NCBI GenBank assembly: GCA_024404735.1
Contig: JAKSPP010000043.1
Span: 1 to 10,942, forward strand
Direction: 5' to 3'
Source of the DNA: Oscillospiraceae bacterium
GTDB lineage: Bacteria > Bacillota > Clostridia > Oscillospirales > Oscillospiraceae
DNA length: 10,942 nt
Under the pieces are notes generated by a model. It was not told the DNA's origin. It made no database searches and saw only the letters and a program-made list of their open reading frames with translations. This document shows positions 1 through 4,771 of this stretch, piece after piece. Position 1 is the first letter of the stretch. The number at the start of each line of letters is the position of its first letter. The translations under genes and the position numbers were made by a program.

Positions 1-159
1 AGCCTCTGCTGTCTCAAGGCTGGAGGCACTTCCTATTTTGTTGCCCAGGACCTCGGATGATGAACATCCGACAACAAGAATCTGTCCGGGCCTTAATTTT
101 GCCTTTCCGCAGAGCTCCTCTGCGGCAGCCTCGGCCTGAGAAGTCAATTCTTCAAACAT
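1..159 (-). CDS. DUF436 / YwlG-like (UPF0340, TIGR01440) protein, 5' part only
   Basis: The gene starts at ATG 159-157 and leaves the window at base 1, so only the first 53 codons are visible. The start is supported by AGGAGAG at 164-170, five to six bases upstream. The peptide begins MFEELTSQAEAAAEELCGKA. It continues with a hydrophobic strand and the motif VVGCSSSEVLGNKIGSASS (residues about 30-48), which matches the conserved N-terminus of the YwlG/UPF0340 family (B. subtilis YwlG has a similar GCSTSEVIGKRIG segment). The biochemical function of this family is not established as far as I know; its members are soluble proteins of about 180 residues. Family assignment is from recalled similarity of this motif only, and most of the protein lies outside the window. 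Confidence 0.75.
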   Translation of the reverse strand, partial: MFEELTSQAEAAAEELCGKAKLRPGQILVVGCSSSEVLGNKIGSASSLETAEA

Positions 160-199
160 AATACTCTCCTTTAAGCACTTGTTTTCCTCTTTTGGGTAT

Positions 200-228
200 A
201 TTATAGCACAGCGGATGGACAAGTAAAA
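200..228 (-). promoter_or_regulatory. Likely sigma-A promoter of the DUF436 gene (extended -10)
   Basis: Reading the minus strand, TGC-TATAAT lies at 200-208, with the hexamer at 200-205 preceded by a TGn extended -10 element. At 17-base spacing the -35 region is TTTTAC (223-228), a poor match to TTGACA, so the extended -10 probably carries recognition. Transcription would start near 193, giving a leader of about 35 bases before the ATG at 159. Confidence 0.5.
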
Positions 229-282
229 GATTTTTTATAAAGGTGCTCCCCTCCGGGAGATTAAAAGGGCCTTCTTCAAACA

Positions 283-329
283 ACAAAGGACTCTGTTTTT
301 AAGCCTTTAGGGCAAACAGTGTCCTTTGT
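283..329 (-). terminator. Hairpin terminator after the DUF1295 gene
   Basis: A 16-bp inverted repeat (283-298 against 314-329) has one T-T mismatch. Its arms are ACAAAGGAC.CTGTTT and the complement, with a 15-base loop that can itself pair GCC/GGC. It starts 12 bases past the stop of the DUF1295 gene. The minus-strand tail is not a clean T-run (TTGTTTGAAGAAGG), and the + side reads GTTTATATATAATT, so termination strength and direction are uncertain. The position, stem length and lack of a gene in between make a terminator the best call. Confidence 0.6.
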
Positions 330-341
330 GTTTATATATAA

Positions 342-1211
342 TTATGCAGTACGGGATTTATGTCTCAGAGCTTTTGTACCCGGAAGGAGCCTTGAGGTTT
401 CCAGCATATACTGTCTGTAGGCCGGTCTTCTTTCAAGCTGTCTTTTTTCCATAAGGGGTATGGATACAACATTGAAAAGAACCATTACGGAAATAAAGCC
501 TATTCCGTATTTTATATTCTGAGGAGCAAAAGGAAGCATAGCAAAAAATACTCCCGTCCAGAAGAGTATTTCTCCCAGATAATTGGGATGGCGGGTGTAT
601 TTCCACAGCCCGATATTGCAGACCTCACCCCTCGACTCGCTTCTCAGAAACTCGTGAATCTGTCTGTCGGCAAAATATTCAAGGGAAATGCCCAGAAGCA
701 TTATAAGAATTCCCGGAAGAACAAGGATATTAAGAGAGCATTCCGTCAGGGCAAAAATCGGAAGCATTCCGGCAAATACTATCAGCGTAGGCATATAGTG
801 GATACCGAAGAAATTGACTAAGGGCCAGAAAATACGGGGCGTTTCATTGCGGTACTTTCTGTATCTCCAGTCCTCATATGAGAAATCCGAAAAAACCGTA
901 ATCCAGTTTGCCGTCAGGCGGATACCCCAGACAAGGAAAACCGCAAGGAAGAGCATATGCATTCGGCCTATGGATTTATTCTCCGCAAAAAGACAGGCAA
1001 CCATAACCATTGGGGTTAGCGACCAGTAGGCATCGTAAACACTGGAATTACGGAAAATAACGGAAAAGATAAACACGACAACCGTTGCGACGGTATCGAA
1101 AATAAAATATCTCGGGATAACTTCACCGATATTTCTGCAGGCAAAATAGCCTATGATAAAAGACAGAATATATATTCCGAGAATGATAGCAAGATCACGC
1201 TGCTTTTTCAT
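342..1211 (-). CDS. DUF1295 / steroid 5-alpha-reductase-like integral membrane protein
   Basis: A 289-residue polytopic membrane protein with about seven to eight hydrophobic segments (roughly 8-26, 38-54, 64-76, 84-104, 128-155, 160-178, 214-230, 236-254). The diagnostic part is C-terminal. GLWKYTRHPNYLGEILFW at 201-218 is followed by a basic EKRQLERRPAYRQY segment at 255-268. The R-HPNY-GE pattern is the cofactor/substrate signature of the DUF1295 group, related to steroid 5-alpha-reductase C-terminal domains and isoprenylcysteine methyltransferases. A reductase or methyltransferase acting on a lipid-like substrate is therefore plausible, but the substrate cannot be read from sequence. The start ATG 1211-1209 has GGAG about 12 bases upstream and begins MKKQRDLAII directly before the first membrane segment. 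It has its own promoter and is monocistronic. Confidence 0.8.
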   Translation of the reverse strand: MKKQRDLAIILGIYILSFIIGYFACRNIGEVIPRYFIFDTVATVVVFIFSVIFRNSSVYDAYWSLTPMVMVACLFAENKSIGRMHMLFLAVFLVWGIRLTANWITVFSDFSYEDWRYRKYRNETPRIFWPLVNFFGIHYMPTLIVFAGMLPIFALTECSLNILVLPGILIMLLGISLEYFADRQIHEFLRSESRGEVCNIGLWKYTRHPNYLGEILFWTGVFFAMLPFAPQNIKYGIGFISVMVLFNVVSIPLMEKRQLERRPAYRQYMLETSRLLPGTKALRHKSRTA

Positions 1212-1238
1212 TTGTTAAAACATCTCCAATCTGCACTC

Positions 1239-1266
1239 ATTATAACAGATTCGGCATAAATGTCAA
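1239..1266 (-). promoter_or_regulatory. Consensus sigma-A promoter of the DUF1295 gene
   Basis: On the minus strand TTGACA (1261-1266), a 16-base spacer ending in TGT, and TATAAT (1239-1244) form a perfect -35, extended -10 and -10 set. The predicted start is near 1232, leaving a leader of about 20 bases that carries the GGAG ribosome site. The -35 box lies just beyond the terminator hairpin of the preceding gene (1276-1313), so the two transcription units are packed end to end. Confidence 0.85.
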
Positions 1267-1275
1267 ACATAAGGG

Positions 1276-1313
1276 AAGGACGCCCATGTCCGACAATGAG
1301 ACACAGCGTCCTT
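1276..1313 (-). terminator. Terminator hairpin after the ECF S-component gene
   Basis: The arms AAGGACGC (1276-1283) and GCGTCCTT (1306-1313) pair perfectly. The inner part pairs further (TGTGTC with GACATG using G-U pairs and one bulged G), giving a stem of about 14 pairs. It lies 33 bases past the stop of the gene at 1346. On the minus strand the tail is CCCTTATGTTTG, only moderately T-rich; on the + strand it is TTATTG. Confidence 0.65.
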
Positions 1314-1345
1314 TTATTGAATGGAAAGCAAGCTTTTCTATGGCT

Positions 1346-1870
1346 TTACTGCCTGCTCATAAGCTTTATATAAAGCTTTCTTATTCCGCATTTCCAGCAA
1401 AGAAGCATACCCATAACAGCACCGAAGACGGCCTGAAGAATCTGGAAGGGCAGCTTTACTATTGCATATTCGGGAGTGCTGTAAATGAAGGCTCTTCCCA
1501 GTGAGTAGCCCACAACCATAATGACAGCGCCAATTATAACGCCGATAAGGGAGGATAACAGGGGCTTATCCTTAATAAGCCTTCTTGTACACAGCGAAAT
1601 AACAACAGCCTGAAGTCCGTGGGTAACGAGGGAAACAAACATAGGAGTCGGATAGAAGAAAAGGTCACCGAGAAAAGCGCCGATTCCTCCCACAACAAAG
1701 GCAAGAGCGGGATTTAATATTATGGCCGCAAGGCATATTACAACATCATTGAGGTACATATGCCCACCCGGAACCGGAACGCCGAAGGAGCTGAGAGCAA
1801 CATTCATAGCCATAAGAACAGCCGTCACGGTAATTTCAAGGGTTGAAAAGCCATGCTTTTTATTTTCCAT
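1346..1870 (-). CDS. ECF transporter S component (substrate-binding membrane subunit)
   Basis: A 174-residue protein with five to six membrane segments (about 9-29, 40-61, 63-72, 76-95, 106-127, 140-159). The first helix carries A17-xxx-A21-xxx-A25, the small-residue pattern by which S components contact the EcfT scaffold. GGIGAFLGDLFFYPTP (61-76) with GGHMYLND upstream is typical of the vitamin-type S-component superfamily. S components bind a vitamin or precursor and pair with a shared EcfA-A'-T energizing module, which is not in this window (a group II, orphan S component). The substrate is not identifiable. I chose ATG 1870-1868 because AGAAGG sits at 1881-1886; an in-frame TTG at 1891 would add seven residues but has no ribosome site and lies only a few bases from the likely transcription start. 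Confidence 0.8.
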   Translation of the reverse strand: MENKKHGFSTLEITVTAVLMAMNVALSSFGVPVPGGHMYLNDVVICLAAIILNPALAFVVGGIGAFLGDLFFYPTPMFVSLVTHGLQAVVISLCTRRLIKDKPLLSSLIGVIIGAVIMVVGYSLGRAFIYSTPEYAIVKLPFQILQAVFGAVMGMLLCWKCGIRKLYIKLMSRQ

Positions 1871-1904
1871 TTTGTGAAAACCTTCTTTCAAAGAAACTGA
1901 AGGT

Positions 1905-1933
1905 ATTATACACTGATTTTGGCATTAAAAAAA
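1905..1933 (-). promoter_or_regulatory. Probable promoter of the ECF S-component gene, with a nearby inverted repeat
   Basis: A perfect TATAAT (minus strand, 1905-1910) lies 35 bases before the ATG at 1870. At 17-base spacing the -35 region is an uninterrupted T-run (1928-1933), not a recognisable hexamer. TTGGC (1919-1923) and GCCAA (1936-1940) form an inverted repeat across the spacer and the -35 region, a position where a repressor could act. A regulator or ligand cannot be named, and no riboswitch is visible because the leader is under 40 bases. Confidence 0.5.
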
Positions 1934-2030
1934 TAGCCAATTTTGTAATATTTTAAGTGGACAGATTACAGAAACAAGTCACAGTGGTTATTATAGCTGC
2001 TCTTTAATTCAGCCTTTTCCCGGTGTGCAT

Positions 2031-2070
2031 AAAAAAAGGAAAGCCCCATTTTTACGGAGCTTTCCCTTTT
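2031..2070 (-). terminator. Rho-independent terminator of purC
   Basis: On the minus strand GGAAAGC (2059-2065) pairs with GCTTTCC (2038-2044). Two further CC/GG pairs lie inside across one mismatch, and an uninterrupted T7 (2031-2037) follows directly. It starts 13 bases after the purC stop. An A-run on the 5' side makes it look partly bidirectional, but there is no + strand gene to serve. Confidence 0.92.
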
Positions 2071-2083
2071 TCAGAAGAAGAAA

Positions 2084-2803
2084 TCACTTCTCGTAGCTGT
2101 CAAGAAGTCTCTTCATAATCTCTGCGTATGCGTCCTCAACGCCGCCTAAATCTCTGCGGAAGCGGTCCTTGTCAAGCTTCTCACCTGTCTTGCTGTCCCA
2201 GAGTCTGCAGGTATCGGGGCTAATCTCGTCGGCGAGGATAATTGTGCCGTCGCAGGTCTTGCCGAATTCAAGCTTGAAGTCAACAAGAGTAACTCCGCAG
2301 GAAGCCCAGAATGCCTTTAATACTTCGTTAACCTTGAAGGAGTACTTCTCGATAAGTGCAATCTCTTCCTTGGTTGCAAGCTTAAGGGCAATTGCATGTC
2401 TTGTGTTGAGAAGAGGATCTCCGAGATCATCGTTCTTGTAGGAGAACTCAATTGTGGGCTCATCAAATACGATGCCCTCTTCAACGCCGTAGCGCTTTGC
2501 GAAAGAGCCGGCGGAAATATTTCTGATGATAACCTCAAGGGGAACAATGCTGACCTTCTTTACGAGAGTCTCTCTCTCGCTGAGCTCCTCAATGAAGTGA
2601 GTGGGTACGCCTTCCTTTGCAAGCTTCTGCATAAGAAGATTGCTCATACGGTTGTTGATAACGCCCTTACCGACAATAGTTCCCTTCTTGAGACCGTTAA
2701 AAGCGGTTGCATCGTCCTTGTAATCTACAATGAGCTTTTCGGGCTCATCTGTTGCGTAAACCTTTTTTGCTTTTCCTTCGTATAACTGATTCAGCTTTTC
2801 CAT
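2084..2803 (-). CDS. purC: Phosphoribosylaminoimidazole-succinocarboxamide synthase (SAICAR synthase)
   Basis: This enzyme ligates aspartate to CAIR with ATP hydrolysis, giving SAICAR in de novo purine synthesis. The 239-residue length is the normal single-domain bacterial size. Visible signatures are LYEGKAKKVY (7-16, nucleotide-binding strand), DYKDDATAFNG (27-37), RNISAGSFAKRYG (94-106), DFKLEFG (175-181) and the hallmark DEISPDTCRLWD (192-203). The start ATG 2803-2801 has AGGAG about 12 bases upstream. It stands alone rather than inside a pur operon: the next gene upstream on this strand is more than 650 bases away, and a strong terminator follows. Regulation is probably at the level of its 200-base leader, which holds a U-tailed hairpin (see that entry). 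Confidence 0.97.
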   Translation of the reverse strand: MEKLNQLYEGKAKKVYATDEPEKLIVDYKDDATAFNGLKKGTIVGKGVINNRMSNLLMQKLAKEGVPTHFIEELSERETLVKKVSIVPLEVIIRNISAGSFAKRYGVEEGIVFDEPTIEFSYKNDDLGDPLLNTRHAIALKLATKEEIALIEKYSFKVNEVLKAFWASCGVTLVDFKLEFGKTCDGTIILADEISPDTCRLWDSKTGEKLDKDRFRRDLGGVEDAYAEIMKRLLDSYEK

Positions 2804-2852
2804 GATAATTAATATCTCCTTTTATTATTTTTCCAGCTGTATCTGTAGTATT

Positions 2853-2914
2853 CAAGAACTCTTGCGTCGGCGGGCCTTTAATTGAACTGCATACCGGTTC
2901 GGAAGGGAGTTCAA
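2853..2914 (-). other. Distal purC leader with mutually exclusive hairpins
   Basis: Between the leader hairpin and the purC ribosome site, TTGAACT/AGTTCAA (2882-2888 with 2908-2914) can form a 7-bp stem. The same GAGTTC stretch (2907-2912) can instead pair with GAACTC at 2856-2861, so only one of the two forms at a time. The loop of the first hairpin holds CCGAAC on the minus strand, the core of the Bacillus PurR box, but I see no second oppositely oriented copy. No second promoter with a good -35/-10 pair was found here. The structures are read by eye and their function is unknown. Confidence 0.35.
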
Positions 2915-2930
2915 GAGATAATGATGGAAT

Positions 2931-3003
2931 AAAAAAAGCCGAAGTCATGCGCCAGACCTTCCACAACTGCAATGTTTATGGGCAAGGGGCTGACTTCCCG
3001 GCT
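2931..3003 (-). ncRNA. Structured purC leader element: 66-base irregular hairpin with U7 tail (attenuator or small RNA)
   Basis: Transcription from the promoter at 3011-3039 should start near 3004. Almost at once it enters a long hairpin: AGCC..GAAGTCA (5' arm, 2991-3003, with a GG bulge) pairs with TGACTTC-GGC (2938-2947). The stem continues inward as GCC/GGC and CCTT/AAGG across bulges, then CC/GG and ACA/TGT around a small loop. Seven T residues (2931-2937) follow directly, the form of an intrinsic terminator. The 5' arm can alternatively pair GGGAAG with CTTGCCC (2980-2986, G bulged), which would break the terminator stem. This suits a purC attenuator or riboswitch, or a free-standing RNA of about 70 bases. 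I do not recognise it as a known riboswitch class. Confidence 0.55.
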
Positions 3004-3010
3004 ATTTTTC

Positions 3011-3039
3011 AGTATAGCAGATACTTCTGTGAAAGTCAA
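3011..3039 (-). promoter_or_regulatory. Strong sigma-A promoter of the purC leader
   Basis: On the minus strand TTGACT (3034-3039), a 17-base spacer ending in TGC, and TATACT (3011-3016) give a near-consensus -35, extended -10 and -10 set. The predicted start is near 3004, about 200 bases before the purC ATG. The A-rich minus strand of the tandem-repeat tract begins about 50 bases further upstream. Confidence 0.85.
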
Positions 3040-3091
3040 CACTCCCGACAGATTAAAGTATGTGCCGCAGAAAGCTAAAAGAATCAAACTG

Positions 3092-3285
3092 ATTTTATTA
3101 TTTTTTATTTATTTATTTTTTATTTATTTATTTTTTATTAATTATTTATTTATATATATACTTACTTAATTTATCTTCTTTTTTCTTTTTTTCTTTTAAC
3201 TTATCTTCTTTTAACTTATCTTTTTTTATCTTATCTTTTTTTATCTTTACTTATCTTATTTTTACTTATCTTATCTTTACTTTTA
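3092..3285. repeat. G-less low-complexity tract with 15-bp tandem units
   Basis: From 3092 to 3285 the + strand has no G in 194 bases. The left part is T/A only and contains two identical 15-mers TTTTTTATTTATTTA (3101-3115, 3116-3130) and a diverged third (3131-3145). The right part adds C and contains two identical 15-mers CTTATCTTTTTTTAT (3215-3229, 3230-3244). Related copies start at 3200 and 3250. CTTATC begins at 3200, 3215, 3230, 3250, 3265 and 3270, all steps being multiples of five. Stops interrupt it, so it is not coding. It sits upstream of the purC promoter and resembles a variable-number tandem repeat; a role as a bent or easily melted upstream region is inference. Confidence 0.85.
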
Positions 3286-3295
3286 GTTATTTTTT

Positions 3296-3467
3296 ATGCG
3301 AACGCATGCAATGGTATGGGAGATATGCAGAAGTATCCGGATAAGCGATGCGGTTATCCGGGGATGGACAAGAAGGATTCTGCGGTGGTGGACATTACCT
3401 TGCGGCGCAGATTGGTAGCGGAGCGTCCAAGCGGCAATCTTTGCCGGGGCTTTGTATATTGCCCTTA
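3296..3467. other. GC-richer intergenic segment with several inverted repeats, no gene recognised
   Basis: This segment between the tandem repeats and the end of the hydrolase gene changes abruptly from AT-only to GC-rich sequence. It holds three perfect inverted repeats: ATGCG/CGCAT (3296-3307), CCGGATAA/TTATCCGG with a 9-base loop (3337-3361), and CGGCAA/TTGCCG with a 3-base loop (3432-3446). The last could be a weak terminator for the operon ending at 3468, but it has no T-run. A 68-residue + strand open frame (3316-3522) crosses it into the hydrolase gene; it has no usable ribosome site and no family resemblance that I recognise, so I do not call it a gene. A dispersed intergenic repeat element is possible but cannot be tested from one copy. 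Confidence 0.4.
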
Positions 3468-4070
3468 TTATAATCTGCCGATTATCCAGCCGTCAAGGAA
3501 GCCCATCTGGCGTGGAGTGTGAAACCAATGCTCACCGTTTTTCATAACCGTAAGTGTTGCCCTTGCGCCCTTACAGAAGGCGGAGACTGTTTCATAATCG
3601 CTTATATTATCATTTTCTCCGCAGAGAACATCGGTGGAAACAAACCACAGGGGGGTGTTTTCCCTGACATACTCAAGATATTCCCACGAAAGAGTCTCGC
3701 CTGAGGCTGCAACAATTGTTTTCTTCTCCCGCAGGCCATCCTCGGTTTCACCGGCATTTTCAAGCATATCCAGAATAAGCTTCTCCATATCCACAATGGG
3801 AGAAATGAAAAACGCTCTTTACCTATCCTTTCTTCCGGAAAAAGCGCAGAGGGAAAAATAAGCGCCTATGCTGGTTGCGCTGAGAATAATCTCATCGGAG
3901 TCACCCGATGCCTCCTTCAGAAGTGCGGGGAATTCTTCCCTTGCCTCCCACGGAGTTTTGGATTTATAGTCAAGGCCCACTACATCGTAATCGGGAAAAA
4001 GAGCCTTATAATGCTCTGCCTCGGAGGGGCTTCCGCCCTTTCCGTGTATATAAACAACTGTTTTTTTCAT
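3468..4070 (-). pseudogene. Alpha/beta hydrolase interrupted by one in-frame TAA stop
   Basis: The N-terminal 83 residues start MKKTVVYIHGKGGSP (ATG 4070-4068) and contain the nucleophile elbow SATSIGAYFS with Ser67. Then comes TAA at 3821-3819. Exactly in the same frame the fold resumes: RAFFISPIVDMEKLI, then GETLSWEYL, GENDNIS with the acid Asp154, and NGEHWFH with His181, ending at TAA 3468. Together this is 200 codon positions, a normal length for a small RBBP9/YqiA-like serine hydrolase. So this is a single nonsense codon, not a frameshift; TAA differs by one base from AAA (Lys) or GAA. AAGGAG precedes the start and the gap from the AlkD-like gene is nine bases, so it is the last gene of that operon. 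No ribosome site precedes the GTG (3794) or ATG (3788) after the stop, so a separate second protein is unlikely. It may be a recent pseudogene, a strain polymorphism or a sequencing error. Confidence 0.8.
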
Positions 4071-4079
4071 ATTTTCTCC

Positions 4080-4763
4080 TTATCTGAGGGTTTTTAAGTA
4101 CTCCTTCTGCTCCGGAGTAATGCGATAGCTCTCCCTTGCCTTCTGAATGGCTTTATTATGTGACCAGTCATCAAGGGCGTGGTTTTCAATAAAGGGTATA
4201 GTGGCCTCATACTGCTTGGCAAGGGCAGTTGCGAAAAACCAGGCCTTCATCATATTCACATAATACTCCTCGGAGCGTATTACGCTGACCCACTCAAGAT
4301 ACCGGGGGGAAAATGCATCATCCAGGAAAAAACTCATAAGCATTTCGATACCGAAGCGTATAGTGAAGGCTTCCTTTGATGACATCCAGCGCTTAATATC
4401 CTCAATGAGGCGGGGACGATTTTTCCCAAAGGCCTTTTTGGGGGATATCAAATCGCAGCTTGCCCAGTTGTCTATGTACGGAAGAAGGGCATCAAGGCGG
4501 GAGATAACCTCATCGTAGTCGGGCAGCCCGGATACTATAAAGCCGTGGAGATTAATCTCGTCATAATATTTATGGGGAAGGTCACTTAAAAAAGCCTCAT
4601 AGTCTCCGCTTTTATAGATTTCCTTTGCAAGAGTGCGAAGCGCAGGCGTTCTGACGCCTATTATGTTTTCCTCTTTAAGGCCGGGAGTCAGCTTAAGCTG
4701 AAACTCCGCATATTTTTCATCGCGGAAGGCAAAAAGCCTTCCGCGTATTTCATCCGGTGTCAT
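4080..4763 (-). CDS. DNA alkylation repair protein, AlkD-like HEAT-repeat family
   Basis: A 227-residue all-helical protein of the DNA alkylation repair (PF08713-type) family. AlkD proteins remove bulky or cationic 3- and 7-alkylpurines without base flipping. The sequence shows the N-terminal GVRTPALRTLAKEI repeat (36-49) and IDNWASCDLI (97-106). The W100-xxx-D104 spacing there matches the W109/D113 catalytic pair known from B. cereus AlkD. Further on come FGIEMLMSFFL, YYVNMMKAWFFATALAKQY and the C-terminal DDWSHNKAIQKARESYRIT. It begins at ATG 4763-4761, eight bases after the xdhC stop, with GAGG at the junction. It ends nine bases before the hydrolase start, so it is the middle gene of the operon. 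Which lesion it repairs, and whether it is a glycosylase at all, is not shown; many clostridial members are uncharacterised. Confidence 0.88.
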   Translation of the reverse strand: MTPDEIRGRLFAFRDEKYAEFQLKLTPGLKEENIIGVRTPALRTLAKEIYKSGDYEAFLSDLPHKYYDEINLHGFIVSGLPDYDEVISRLDALLPYIDNWASCDLISPKKAFGKNRPRLIEDIKRWMSSKEAFTIRFGIEMLMSFFLDDAFSPRYLEWVSVIRSEEYYVNMMKAWFFATALAKQYEATIPFIENHALDDWSHNKAIQKARESYRITPEQKEYLKTLR

Positions 4764-4771
4764 TTTATACC

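Noticed and set aside
2745..2972. A 75-codon minus strand frame through the purC leader
   Set aside because: It starts inside the leader hairpin without a ribosome site and overlaps the purC start in another frame; most likely chance.
2938..3003. Known purine, PRPP, ZTP or fluoride riboswitch, or SRP RNA
   Set aside because: A CCATAAAC stretch followed later by ATGAC faintly recalls the fluoride class, but the required 5' GATG hairpin is missing. The conserved cores of the other classes are also not seen, so I leave the class open.
3092..3285. CRISPR array or replication origin
   Set aside because: Units are 15 bp with no unique spacers, so not CRISPR. Nearby TTATCC motifs match the DnaA box poorly, and there is no dnaA, dnaN or rep gene, so an origin is not supported.
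3200..3285. Coding repeat (Lys/Asp/Ser-rich) on the minus strand
   Set aside because: Stop codons appear in the minus-strand frames within the repeats and no start with a ribosome site is present.
3316..3522. Small + strand open frame of 68 codons in the intergenic segment
   Set aside because: It overlaps the end of the hydrolase gene on the other strand. GGGAG is too close to the internal ATG to act as a ribosome site, there is no promoter, and the frame spans inverted repeats.
3468..4070. Frameshift or two separate genes as explanation of the split hydrolase
   Set aside because: The distance between the two parts is a multiple of three and the frame is continuous apart from TAA; no ribosome site precedes the downstream GTG or ATG.
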